A stretch of 32,308 nt of DNA from Mesorhizobium sp. (GCF_004962925.1 NZ_SUEO01000019.1:7822-40129); one strand, 5' to 3'; shown: positions 1 through 8,167, counted from the stretch's first letter. The notes: generated from the letters alone by a model not told the origin. Made by a program: numbers and translations.

Positions 1-742
1 GCAAAATGCCTTCATGGCGACCGAGCACGCGGCCGTCGATATGGACGATATCACCCGGATTGGCGGCAGTCGGCTTCAGCTTGGCGATGATGTCTGAATA
101 TTTGCCCTGCGGCACGAAGCAGATGTCCTGGCTGTCCTGCTTGGCGGCGACCGTCAGCCCCATTTCCTCGGCGATGGCGCGAACCTGCGGCTTCGACAGG
201 CCGCCGAGCGGAAAGCGCAGATAATCGATCTGCGCCTGCGTGGTGGCGAACAGGAAATAGCTCTGGTCGCGGTCCGCGTCGACCGGCCGGTAGAGTGCGC
301 GATGGGCGCCATTGGCGCCGGAGCGAATGTAATGGCCGGTGGCCAGAGCGTCGGCGCCAAGCTCCTTGGCGGTCGCCAAAAGGTCGGCGAACTTCACCGT
401 CTGGTTGCAGGAAACGCAAGGGATCGGCGTTTCGCCGGCCACATAGCTCTCGGCGAAGGGGTCGATCACCGCCTTGCGGAAGCGCTCCTCGTAATTGAGC
501 ACATAATGCGGAATGCCGAGCGTCTCGGAGACGCGACGGGCATCGTCGATGTCCTGGCCGGCGCAGCACGAGCCGGCCCGGTGCGTTGCCGCGCCATGGT
601 CGTAGAGCTGCAGCGTGACGCCGACGACATCATAGCCTTCATGCTTCAAAAGACCGGCAACGACCGACGAGTCGACACCGCCCGACATGGCGACAACGAT
701 GCGGGTGTTTTCGGGACGTCCGGGAAGGTCGAGGCTGTTCAT
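1..742 (-). CDS. mnmA: tRNA-specific 2-thiouridylase MnmA (N-terminal part; runs off the left edge)
   Basis: Minus-strand translation [50 protein letters not shown]... has the SGGVDSS PP-loop and the Cys-rich ..[12 protein letters not shown].. segment typical of MnmA. An in-frame ATG at 760 is an alternative start. Confidence 0.9.
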   Translation of the reverse strand, partial: MNSLDLPGRPENTRIVVAMSGGVDSSVVAGLLKHEGYDVVGVTLQLYDHGAATHRAGSCCAGQDIDDARRVSETLGIPHYVLNYEERFRKAVIDPFAESYVAGETPIPCVSCNQTVKFADLLATAKELGADALATGHYIRSGANGAHRALYRPVDADRDQSYFLFATTQAQIDYLRFPLGGLSKPQVRAIAEEMGLTVAAKQDSQDICFVPQGKYSDIIAKLKPTAANPGDIVHIDGRVLGRHEGIL

Positions 743-932
743 AGTTCTTTCGTTCTGCATGGCGCCTGGATGACGGCGCTTGAATGCCAATGGCCGGAAT
801 ATAGGTCAAGCTTTCCAGGTGCGCCAGCTTCGCGCACTGGCCGATTTTTTTGAACGGATTCGGCGCTTGCCGGCAGATATCTCAAATGCCGACGAAAAGA
901 CTAACGCGGCGTTCATGATCCTTACCTAGCTA

Positions 933-947
933 TTAGGGTTCGCTTAG
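933..947 (+). promoter_or_regulatory. CtrA-box-like site TTAG-N7-TTAG upstream of sciP
   Basis: TTAGGGTTCGCTTAG at 933-947, 67 bp before the sciP ATG. Same N7 spacing as the CtrA consensus TTAA-N7-TTAA, with A->G at the fourth base of each half. Confidence 0.4.
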
Positions 948-1014
948 GCAATTTTTAAAGCTGTGGCGGTAATGTGGTGGGGATTGGGTCTTTGAGTTTT
1001 TAGTAGAGAGTACG

Positions 1015-1290
1015 ATGACCGATCTTGTTAGACCGCGAGTCAAATATGTTATCGGGCCTGACGGCAGCCCTCTTACGATTGCCGATCTGCCGCCGACGAA
1101 CACACGCCGCTGGGTTATCCGGCGCAAGGCGGAAGTGGTGGCAGCTGTACGCGGCGGGCTTTTGAGCCTCGAAGAGGCGTGCCAGCGCTACAAGCTGACC
1201 ACCGAGGAATTCCTGTCCTGGCAGGCGTCGATCGACGAGTATGGCCTTGCTGGGCTGCGCACGACGCGCATCCAGCAATATCGGCATTAA
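1015..1290 (+). CDS. sciP: DUF1153 family protein, SciP-type CtrA inhibitor
   Basis: 91 aa MTDLVRPRVKYVIGPDGSPLTIADLPPTNTRRWVIRRKAEVVAAVRGGLLSLEEACQRYKLTTEEFLSWQ..., the characteristic SciP/DUF1153 sequence; located near ctrA. Confidence 0.92.
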   Translation: MTDLVRPRVKYVIGPDGSPLTIADLPPTNTRRWVIRRKAEVVAAVRGGLLSLEEACQRYKLTTEEFLSWQASIDEYGLAGLRTTRIQQYRH

Positions 1291-1300
1291 GGCTGTTTGA

Positions 1301-1331
1301 AGAAGGGCGCGGCAATCCGCGCCCTTTCTAT
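1301..1331 (+). terminator. Intrinsic terminator of sciP
   Basis: AAGGGCGCGG-CAAT-CCGCGCCCTT perfect 10-bp stem followed by TCTATTATTT. Confidence 0.8.
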
Positions 1332-1374
1332 TATTTGCCGAACGATTTCTCCGGTTTTAGATCGCCAGCACCAC

Positions 1375-1660
1375 CCTTGCCGGTCTATCTGGTGGTCTGC
1401 GCGCTGCGTCGAGGCCGGCTGCGCAACGGCGAACTGGCGCAAGCTCGAAGGCATTTCTCCGAACATGTTGACGCACACGCTGCGCGGGCTTGAACGCGAT
1501 GGCCTGGTGCGGCGCGAGATCTTTCCGGTTATCCCGCCGCGGGTCGAATACGAATTGACCGAGCTCGGCTAGAACCTGGCGGGGCTGCTCAATCAGATCA
1601 GGTCCTGGTCAGAGCAGCATGCCTCCGACATCAAGGATGCCCGGCGCGGGCGGTCGCGGA
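1375..1660 (+). pseudogene. Decayed HxlR-family transcriptional regulator
   Basis: Frame 1: PVYLVVCALRRGRLRNGEL; after a frameshift near 1430: RKLEGISPNMLTHTLRGLERDGLVRREIFPVIPPRVEYELTELG, then TAG at 1570-1572, then in frame NLAGLLNQIRSWSEQHASDIKDARRG. Together these rebuild an HxlR wHTH domain. Confidence 0.8.
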
Positions 1661-1752
1661 ACATGAAGGGGATCCGGTGGCGTAAGCCTGATGACGGCCC
1701 GACCAATGAGCGGGGACGTTCCAGAGTTGATTGGTCCTTAAAAGCCTTGTTT

Positions 1753-2130
1753 TCAGCCGATCATGGCGCTGCGGCCGCCGGTCTCGGCGTCACGGATCTT
1801 GGTGTCGCGCGATTCGAGCATTTCCGCTTTGGAAAGCTCCGCTTCGGCTTCGCCGAGCAGTGATTCGGCAACGCTTCGTTGCTGGGCGAGGTCGCTTTGC
1901 GAATTTCTGAGGTTGTCGCGGCGCAGGCGCGCTGCCTTGGCGAAGGTCGGATAGGCAAAATGGTTGATGTCGGTGATGCCGGCTTTCTTTTCTTCGGCAT
2001 TGATCTGCAGCTCCAGTTCGACAGCCATGCGCTCGAATTCGGCGATCATCATGTCGAGTTGCAGCAGTTGCCGCCGCTTCTCGTTCACCTGAAATTGCTT
2101 CAGCCGAACGAGGTTTTCACGTGACTTCAT
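1753..2130 (-). CDS. FliJ-like flagellar export/coiled-coil protein
   Basis: MKSRENLVRLKQFQVNEKRRQLLQLDMMIAEFERMAVELELQINAEEKK...; small charged coiled coil with FliJ-like N-terminus; divergent from ctrA. ORF extends to 2199, but the ATG at 2130 fits homology better. Confidence 0.6.
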   Translation of the reverse strand: MKSRENLVRLKQFQVNEKRRQLLQLDMMIAEFERMAVELELQINAEEKKAGITDINHFAYPTFAKAARLRRDNLRNSQSDLAQQRSVAESLLGEAEAELSKAEMLESRDTKIRDAETGGRSAMIG

Positions 2131-2352
2131 GATTCGGTACTCCTGGAAACGCACACCTGCACATATCGTCCAATCCACCTGGCAAACCTCAGGCTTCACC
2201 CGTTTCCACCGACTTTACCGGAACTATGGGAAACAAATTCCTAAAGTTTTTTGCCGGCGGTAACCATTCGTTTACGGGCATTGTTAATCATACGGCTCAG
2301 GACTTAAGGCCGGGTAAAAATTCCGGCATCTCGATGCGGAAGCGCTGCCGAC

Positions 2353-2429
2353 GAGTCTCTGGAGTCACTTAGTCTGGCTTATTAATGTTTTGCATTAGCG
2401 GTTTGGTTCTGTGATTCACTATTAGATTC
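2353..2429. promoter_or_regulatory. Cluster of four GANTC (CcrM-type methylation) sites in the ctrA upstream region
   Basis: GAGTC 2353-2357, GAGTC 2362-2366, GATTC 2413-2417, GATTC 2425-2429. Confidence 0.6.
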
Positions 2430-2490
2430 AACAAGGTGTAGAAAGGGGTTAAAAAATCTGGTACCGTCAACGGCACGGAATTAGGTTTTG

Positions 2491-2498
2491 TTAACCAT
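2491..2498 (+). promoter_or_regulatory. CtrA half-site-like motif TTAACCAT upstream of ctrA
   Basis: TTAACCAT at 2491-2498; the 10-mer TAACCATTCG recurs at 2261-2270 and 2492-2501 in the same intergenic region. Confidence 0.45.
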
Positions 2499-2582
2499 TC
2501 GATGGCAGCCTCTGCTCAGGCAATCACTGCTCCGGTCCTGGACGGGTCGTGAAATGGTCCGGCGGCAGAAAAGGGGAATGAA

Positions 2583-3278
2583 ATGCGTGTTCTGCTGATA
2601 GAAGATGACAGTGCGACCGCACAAAGCATCGAGCTGATGCTGAAATCGGAAAGTTTCAATGTCTATACGACCGACCTTGGCGAAGAAGGTGTCGATCTAG
2701 GCAAGCTATACGACTATGACATCATCCTTCTCGATCTCAATCTTCCCGATATGTCGGGGTATGAGGTCTTGAGAACACTTCGCCTTTCCAAAGTGAAGAC
2801 GCCCATCCTTATCCTCTCCGGCATGGCCGGCATCGAGGACAAGGTACGTGGCCTCGGCTTCGGCGCAGACGACTACATGACCAAGCCGTTCCACAAGGAC
2901 GAACTGGTCGCCCGCATCCACGCTATCGTGCGGCGCTCCAAGGGCCATGCCCAGTCGGTCATCACCACCGGCGACCTGGTGGTCAATCTCGATGCCAAGA
3001 CCGTTGAGGTCGGTGGCCAGCGCGTCCATCTGACCGGCAAGGAATATCAGATGCTGGAGCTGCTCTCGCTGCGCAAGGGCACCACGCTCACCAAGGAAAT
3101 GTTCCTCAACCACCTTTACGGCGGCATGGACGAACCGGAGCTGAAGATCATCGACGTCTTCATCTGCAAGCTGCGCAAGAAGCTTGACGCCGCTTCAGGC
3201 GGCCAGAATTACATCGAGACGGTTTGGGGTCGCGGCTATGTGCTGCGCGAGCCGGAAGATATCCGCGTCAGCGCCTGA
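2583..3278 (+). CDS. ctrA: Cell-cycle response regulator CtrA
   Basis: 231 aa [36 protein letters not shown]...[50 protein letters not shown]: OmpR-type regulator with CtrA signature segments. Confidence 0.97.
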   Translation: MRVLLIEDDSATAQSIELMLKSESFNVYTTDLGEEGVDLGKLYDYDIILLDLNLPDMSGYEVLRTLRLSKVKTPILILSGMAGIEDKVRGLGFGADDYMTKPFHKDELVARIHAIVRRSKGHAQSVITTGDLVVNLDAKTVEVGGQRVHLTGKEYQMLELLSLRKGTTLTKEMFLNHLYGGMDEPELKIIDVFICKLRKKLDAASGGQNYIETVWGRGYVLREPEDIRVSA

Positions 3279-3310
3279 GCCGACAACGCCGATCCGATCG
3301 ATTTTCCGAC

Positions 3311-3335
3311 AAAAATCCGGCTTCGGCCGGGTTTT
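3311..3335. terminator. Bidirectional intrinsic terminator between ctrA and the convergent receiver gene
   Basis: AAAAATCCGGC-TTCG-GCCGGGTTTT: GC stem closed by a UUCG tetraloop, A-run and T-run on either side. Confidence 0.85.
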
Positions 3336-3398
3336 GCGTTCATGTCGCAGGTATTGGAGCGCCGATTTCCCGGGATCGTGCGCGAGGGGTTCGGCGAA

Positions 3399-3767
3399 TC
3401 AGGCTGCAACGCTCAACGTGCGGAAGCACTCGAGAAGTTGCGGCCGATTGAACGGCTTCAACAGATAGCCTTGAGCGCCGGCGCGCTTTGCCCGCATGAT
3501 CGAAGCGACGTCGACCTCAACCAGCGAAATCAGGATCTGGGGCTGAACCGGGCTTTCCATGGCGCGCAGGCGGCGGATGACGTCCACCGCCTGCATGTCC
3601 GGCAAGGCGCCGTCGATGACGATGATGTCCGGCATGTCGGCAGTGCACATCTCGACCGCATCAAATCCGCTGGCGGCTTCGATGACCAGCATGTCGGACC
3701 CGCCCAGGATTCGCCTTGCAACCTTCCTGATGACGCTCGAATCGTCGACGAACATGCAGCGTTTCAT
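3399..3767 (-). CDS. Single-domain response regulator (CheY-like receiver)
   Basis: MKRCMFVDDSSVIRKVARRILGGSDMLVIEAASGFDAVEMC...IIVIDGALPDM...YLLKPFN: acidic pair, phospho-acceptor Asp and conserved Lys, no output domain. Confidence 0.88.
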   Translation of the reverse strand: MKRCMFVDDSSVIRKVARRILGGSDMLVIEAASGFDAVEMCTADMPDIIVIDGALPDMQAVDVIRRLRAMESPVQPQILISLVEVDVASIMRAKRAGAQGYLLKPFNRPQLLECFRTLSVAA

Positions 3768-4013
3768 TTCCGGGCCCTCTTTGCCATGCGGCAATCCGGC
3801 AGCGTCGCGGTACTGAAAGGCACCGTAGGTCAATCCGGTAAAGAAGCCGAAAAGCCATTAGGTAAAATTTTTGCAAGAACGGCTTATACAGAAAGTTCTG
3901 GATCGATGCTTCAAGCCGATCTAGGTGCGAAGACTCATTTCATTCGGCTGTGCTGATGTAATAAATATTGTCTAGAAAATACTTATCTGTTCTTTTCGAT
4001 CAGCTTAGTAGCT

Positions 4014-4643
4014 TCAGGCAGCCGATAGCACGATTTCTTCCGCGGTCGCGTGGATCGATATCGTCATATTGGCCTCGCGCGCCAGAAGCAGCGTGTAATA
4101 GGGCTGCACCGAATGCGCGTCGATCGGCTCCTCAGGCTTGTTGCCGGAATGGAGTTCCAGGAATTTGGGCGGCACGCGCAGCATCGGACCGCTCGCGGCG
4201 AGTGCAAAGCGTGGTTCGGTGTCGAGGTTTTCAAGCGTGACCGTAAGCTTGCCACCACGCGGAATGGCGGCGTTGGCGACGAGAATAAGGTTGAGCAGCA
4301 GCTTGACCTTGTTCTTGGGCAGCAGCGCACGGGTCCCGTTCCAGACCAGTTCCGGCTTCTCGTTCTTCAGGAAGGCGATCGCAACCGCCTCGGCGTCCCC
4401 CGTGTCGATCATCATGCCGGCAGAACCGGCTGCGCCGAAGGCGATGCGGGCGAATTGCAGGCGGGCCGAAGCGTTTCTGGCGCTTTGGCGAATCAATTTC
4501 ATGGCGTCTTCGTCGGCGCCGCCTTCATCGAGCAGCTCGAGCCCATTGTTTATCGCGCCGACCGGCGAAATGATGTCGTGGCAGACCCGGCTGCACAAAA
4601 GCGCTGCAAGATCGGGTGCGGAAAGGGTGAAAAGCTCGGCCAT
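4014..4643 (-). CDS. chpT: Histidine phosphotransferase ChpT
   Basis: MAELFTLSAPDLAALLCSRVCHDIISPVGAINNGLELLDEGG...: DHp His in CHDIISPVGAI, ChpT-type degenerate ATPase-like fold, next to ctrA. Confidence 0.93.
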   Translation of the reverse strand: MAELFTLSAPDLAALLCSRVCHDIISPVGAINNGLELLDEGGADEDAMKLIRQSARNASARLQFARIAFGAAGSAGMMIDTGDAEAVAIAFLKNEKPELVWNGTRALLPKNKVKLLLNLILVANAAIPRGGKLTVTLENLDTEPRFALAASGPMLRVPPKFLELHSGNKPEEPIDAHSVQPYYTLLLAREANMTISIHATAEEIVLSAA

Positions 4644-4999
4644 CGGCGAAAGTCCCTGCAAAATTTCACTAAAAATGGCTGGGCGATCGATGATCACGCC
4701 TGCCCACACGAATCACGCTCTCTCCCAAGGCCTACTGAATACACAGCGCCTGAGCGTGCAGCAACAAATCCGGAATTGTCGTTATCGAAAATGGTGTGTT
4801 CACGCAGGGTGCGGATACTGCGCGGGCGACGCGAAACCGGCTCGACACCAGCCTTCTAACCGCCATCTTCATGTGAAAGCTTAATGGTTGAAAAAGGATT
4901 ACGGCATAGTTTGCCCATAACAGTCATCCTTAACGGCCGCCAAAGAGCCGTACGGATGCGAGGCGTCGGCGAAGGTGCTCCCTGACGGAGATTGGAAGC

Positions 5000-5581
5000 A
5001 TGTTTTCCCGATACTACGACCGGAGCTTTTTCCGTGTCTTCTCAATGGCGATCGCTCTCATGGGCCTTGTCGTCTTTTCAACCTCGGCTTCGCGGGCCCA
5101 GGAATATACCTCTCAGGAGATCGTCGATTCCGGTCATAAATTCTTCGGCGCGACGTCGGGCGGGCTCGCTACCGTCGTCGAGAAGATTTTCGCCTCCTAC
5201 GGCCTGCCCAATGGCTATTTGCTTGGCGAAGAGGGCTCGGGAGCGCTGATCGGTGGCCTGACCTATGGCGAAGGCACCCTCTACACCAAGAATGCCGGCG
5301 ATCACAAAGTGTTCTGGCAGGGTCCCTCGCTTGGCTGGGACTTTGGCGGCGAGGGCTCGCGGGTAATGATGCTGGTCTATAATCTCGACGATGTGAACAG
5401 CCTCTACAATCGTTTCGGCGGCGTTGCCGGCTCTGCCTATATCGTGGCTGGCGTGGGCTTCAACGTGATGAAGAACAACAATGTGCTGCTGGTTCCGATC
5501 CGTACCGGCGTCGGCGCTCGGCTTGGCGTCAACCTCGGCTATCTCAAGCTTACCCAGCGCGCCACCTGGAATCCGTTCTGA
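5000..5581 (+). CDS. eipA: DUF1134 family periplasmic protein, EipA-like envelope integrity protein
   Basis: Signal peptide (MAIALMGLVVFSTSASRAQ) followed by EYTSQEIVDSGHKFFGATSGGLATVVEKIFASYGLPNGYLLGEEGSGALIGGLTYGEGTLYTK..., a DUF1134 signature; adjacent to chpT as I recall for Brucella. Confidence 0.85.
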   Translation: MFSRYYDRSFFRVFSMAIALMGLVVFSTSASRAQEYTSQEIVDSGHKFFGATSGGLATVVEKIFASYGLPNGYLLGEEGSGALIGGLTYGEGTLYTKNAGDHKVFWQGPSLGWDFGGEGSRVMMLVYNLDDVNSLYNRFGGVAGSAYIVAGVGFNVMKNNNVLLVPIRTGVGARLGVNLGYLKLTQRATWNPF

Positions 5582-5634
5582 GCAAGCGGTTGCCTCGTCA
5601 TCTCGATTGGTTCCAGGGTTGACGATCTGAACAT

Positions 5635-5660
5635 TGCTGCGGCAGACCCTTGCCGCAGCA
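5635..5660. repeat. Perfect 10-bp stem hairpin TGCTGCGGCA-GACCCT-TGCCGCAGCA
   Basis: Inverted repeat 5635-5644 / 5651-5660, downstream of eipA; no T-run follows. Confidence 0.75.
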
Positions 5661-5689
5661 CTGGAATTCCGTCATGCGAACGTGGCACA

Positions 5690-5720
5690 GTCCATAACGG
5701 TTGTTTGCCGTCCATAACGG
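5690..5720 (+). repeat. Direct repeat GTCCATAACGG x2, 20-bp period
   Basis: GTCCATAACGG at 5690-5700 and 5710-5720, just before the ORF starting at 5730. Confidence 0.8.
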
Positions 5721-5729
5721 ATAGTCACC

Positions 5730-6890
5730 TTGGTTCAGTCGGTCCTGTTCTTTGTCCTCGGCTTTCTCTGCGCCGGTTTTCTGGCGCTGATAATTGCCCC
5801 GGCCATCTGGCGGCGGGCCGTGATGCTGACGCGCAAGCGCGTCGAGGGCTCGATGCCGCTGACGCTGGCCGAGATCCAGGCGGAGAAGGATCGCATCCGC
5901 GCCGAGTTCGCCATGTCGACCCGCCGGCTCGAGATGAGCGTCAAATCGCTGCGCGAGAAATCGGCCGAACAGCTTGTCGAGATCGGCCGCGGCCGCGAGG
6001 CACTGAAGGAACTGGCGGTCGAGCGAAAGGACAAGAAACAGGCCCTTTCCGAACTCGAGGCCAAGGGCAAAGAATTTCGGCAGCGCGAAGACCAGTTGCA
6101 GCTTTTGTCGGATCGGCTCGCTCAAGCCGAGCATGCCCTGGAAAAGCGTGTGCTCGAGCTGAAAAAGCTGGAGCACATGTATGACGACGCCAGCTTTTCT
6201 TCCAGCAGCCGCCAGATCGAACTTGTGGCGCGCGAATCCGAACTGCAAAAGCTGGCCGACGACATTTCGGTGTTGCGCGGCCAACGCAAGGAGGCGGACA
6301 GGCGGCAACAGGAGATCGCGGCCGAGAGCAAGGCCGTGCGAGACGCGCTGAAGGTCGAGAAGAAAAGGACCGGCGAACTGGTCAAGAAGGTCGAGCGCCT
6401 GCTCGCCACGCTTGCCGATCGCGAGGACAAGCTTGAGCGCCGCGAAAAGGAAATCGCGCGGCTTCGCGAAAAGTCGAAAGGCGAAAGCGTGGAAAACGCG
6501 TCGGCGATGCGGCTCGTCGGAGTGCAAGGCAGTCAGGCCGATGCGGCCGTCAAGGGCGACGACGACATCGAAAAAGCCATCGCCAAGCTCGACAGCGACC
6601 GGGAGCGGTTGGAGGCGAGGCTGACGGAATTGGCCCGCGAGAACAAGAAACTGAAAACGGATCTTGCCGCCTTCGAGGCGTCCAAATCGGAAGGCGGCAG
6701 CGATGCGCGCCGCGCCAGCGCTGCGTTGCGCGAGCAGATGAGCGACCTGGCGGCGCAGGTCGTCGCCCTGACGGCGAAGCTCGACGGGCCGGATTCGCCG
6801 ATCGCAAAGGTTCTTGCGCAATCAGGAAGCGGCGAACGCAGCCTTGCCGATCGCGTGCGGGCGCTGCAGAAGGCCGAATCGGCGCATTGA
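5730..6890 (+). CDS. Conserved membrane-anchored coiled-coil protein of unknown function
   Basis: 386 aa (TTG start): N-terminal TM VQSVLFFVLGFLCAGFLALIIAPAIWRRAV then a long charged coiled coil (heptad-rich E/K/R/L). Confidence 0.85.
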   Translation: MVQSVLFFVLGFLCAGFLALIIAPAIWRRAVMLTRKRVEGSMPLTLAEIQAEKDRIRAEFAMSTRRLEMSVKSLREKSAEQLVEIGRGREALKELAVERKDKKQALSELEAKGKEFRQREDQLQLLSDRLAQAEHALEKRVLELKKLEHMYDDASFSSSSRQIELVARESELQKLADDISVLRGQRKEADRRQQEIAAESKAVRDALKVEKKRTGELVKKVERLLATLADREDKLERREKEIARLREKSKGESVENASAMRLVGVQGSQADAAVKGDDDIEKAIAKLDSDRERLEARLTELARENKKLKTDLAAFEASKSEGGSDARRASAALREQMSDLAAQVVALTAKLDGPDSPIAKVLAQSGSGERSLADRVRALQKAESAH

Positions 6891-6895
6891 ACCCA

Positions 6896-6910
6896 GTCAG
6901 CGATGCTGAC
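6896..6910. terminator. Short hairpin GTCAGC-GAT-GCTGAC between convergent genes
   Basis: 6-bp perfect stem, 3-nt loop, in the 29-bp gap between 6890 and 6920; no clear T-run. Confidence 0.35.
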
Positions 6911-6919
6911 CTCTGCGGC

Positions 6920-7723
6920 TCACGTCCTGCCTGCCGAAAAATGATGCAAGGCGATGGCTGACGCGGCGGCGACGTTCAGGCTGTCGAAGCCTGCTGCCAT
7001 ATCGATCCGCACCGTCTGCAGGCGGGCGAGCAGGCACTCGGGCAGGCCTTCGCCTTCGGTGCCGAGATAGAGCGCCAGCCGTTCAGTCCTTTTCGCATTA
7101 CGAATCTCGGTTCGCCCGCGCGGCGACAAAGCGAACTGGCCGAAGCCCAGCCGGTCGAGCGTTGCGGTGAAGCCGACGGTCTCGGTGAAGCAGGCGAAGG
7201 GAACTTTCAGCACGGCACCGACCGAGACGCGGATCGCCTTGCGGTACAGCGGATCGCAGCAGGTCGTATCCAGAAACACCGCATCGGCGCCGAAAGCGGC
7301 GGCATTGCGAAAGATAGAGCCCATATTGTCATGGTTGGCGATGCCGACCAGCACGATGATCAACGCGCGGGCGGGCAGGGTGTCCAGCAAGGCCTCCGCA
7401 GGCTGCGCCGCACCCTTGCGGCCGATCGCCAATACGCCGCGATGCATGTGAAAGCCGGCAATCCTGTCCATGACCTCGCTGGTCGCCACATAGATCGGAA
7501 GGTCCGCGGGCGCCCGGCGCAGGGTTGCATCGAGGCCGGCCAGCCGGTTTTCGAGTATGAGCACCGATTCGGCCGTGAAGCGTTCGGCTGCGAGCAGCAT
7601 TTCGAGCACCACCTTGCCTTCGGCAACGAAACGGCCTTGCCGGCCGGCAAGGTCGCGCTCGCGGATGTCGAGATAGGCGGCGACGCACGGGTCTTGCGGA
7701 TCGTCGATACGAATGGGGCGCAT
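6920..7723 (-). CDS. TrmH/SpoU-family RNA 2'-O-methyltransferase
   Basis: ...LVGIANHDNMGSIFRNAAAFGADAVFLDTTCCDPLYRKAIRVSVGAVLKVPFA...LYLGTEGEGLPECLL...IDMAAGFDSLNVAAASAIALH: SPOUT motifs 1-3. Confidence 0.9.
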   Translation of the reverse strand: MRPIRIDDPQDPCVAAYLDIRERDLAGRQGRFVAEGKVVLEMLLAAERFTAESVLILENRLAGLDATLRRAPADLPIYVATSEVMDRIAGFHMHRGVLAIGRKGAAQPAEALLDTLPARALIIVLVGIANHDNMGSIFRNAAAFGADAVFLDTTCCDPLYRKAIRVSVGAVLKVPFACFTETVGFTATLDRLGFGQFALSPRGRTEIRNAKRTERLALYLGTEGEGLPECLLARLQTVRIDMAAGFDSLNVAAASAIALHHFSAGRT

Positions 7724-7780
7724 GCTTGCCTCGGCGGACGAAAAAAGGTCAGCGAGGGAAGGAGAACTTGGGCCGGCCGG

Positions 7781-8119
7781 TCAAGTCCCGGAGCGACGCA
7801 GGCGGTACGCCATCTGCGACAGCTCACCCTCGCCGAAAATCCCGTCCAGCGTGTTGAGAAGTTCGCGCACGGCATCGGATTTACAGGAATAGTAGATCAT
7901 CTGCCGGTCGCGCCGGGTCTCGACGAGATCGAGCGCCCGCAGTTTGGCCAGATGCTGTGACAAGGCGGATTGGCTGAGCAGAACCTTCTCGGCGATAGCG
8001 CCGACCGACATTTCACCGTCGGCCAGATAGTTCATGATCAACAGTCGTTTCTCGTTGCCCATCAGCGTCAGAAACGCAGCCGCTGATTCGGCGTTGGCGA
8101 TTAGCTTTTTCGAGACCAT
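7781..8119 (-). CDS. ArsR-family transcriptional regulator, NolR-like
   Basis: AAAFLTLMGNEKRLLIMNYLADGEMSVGAIAEKVLLSQSALSQHLAKLRALDLVETRRDRQMIYYSCKSDAVRELL: ArsR wHTH; close to the NolR pattern (LSQSALSQHLSKLR..L..TRRDAQTIYYS). Confidence 0.85.
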   Translation of the reverse strand: MVSKKLIANAESAAAFLTLMGNEKRLLIMNYLADGEMSVGAIAEKVLLSQSALSQHLAKLRALDLVETRRDRQMIYYSCKSDAVRELLNTLDGIFGEGELSQMAYRLRRSGT

Positions 8120-8123
8120 TGAT

Positions 8124-8167
8124 CCCCCATACCTTCCTGCTCATCCGGCGCTATGGGGGCAATAGCG
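8124..8167. repeat. Overlapping, mutually exclusive inverted repeats in the 5' region of the ArsR-like gene
   Basis: CCCCCATA (8124-8131)/TATGGGGG (8152-8159) and CGCTAT (8149-8154)/ATAGCG (8162-8167); they share 8152-8154. Confidence 0.65.

Noticed and set aside
5598-6821. 407-aa minus-strand ORF over the coiled-coil gene
   Set aside because: Mirror of heptad-rich coding sequence; no independent domain, and its upstream end lies inside the plus-strand gene.
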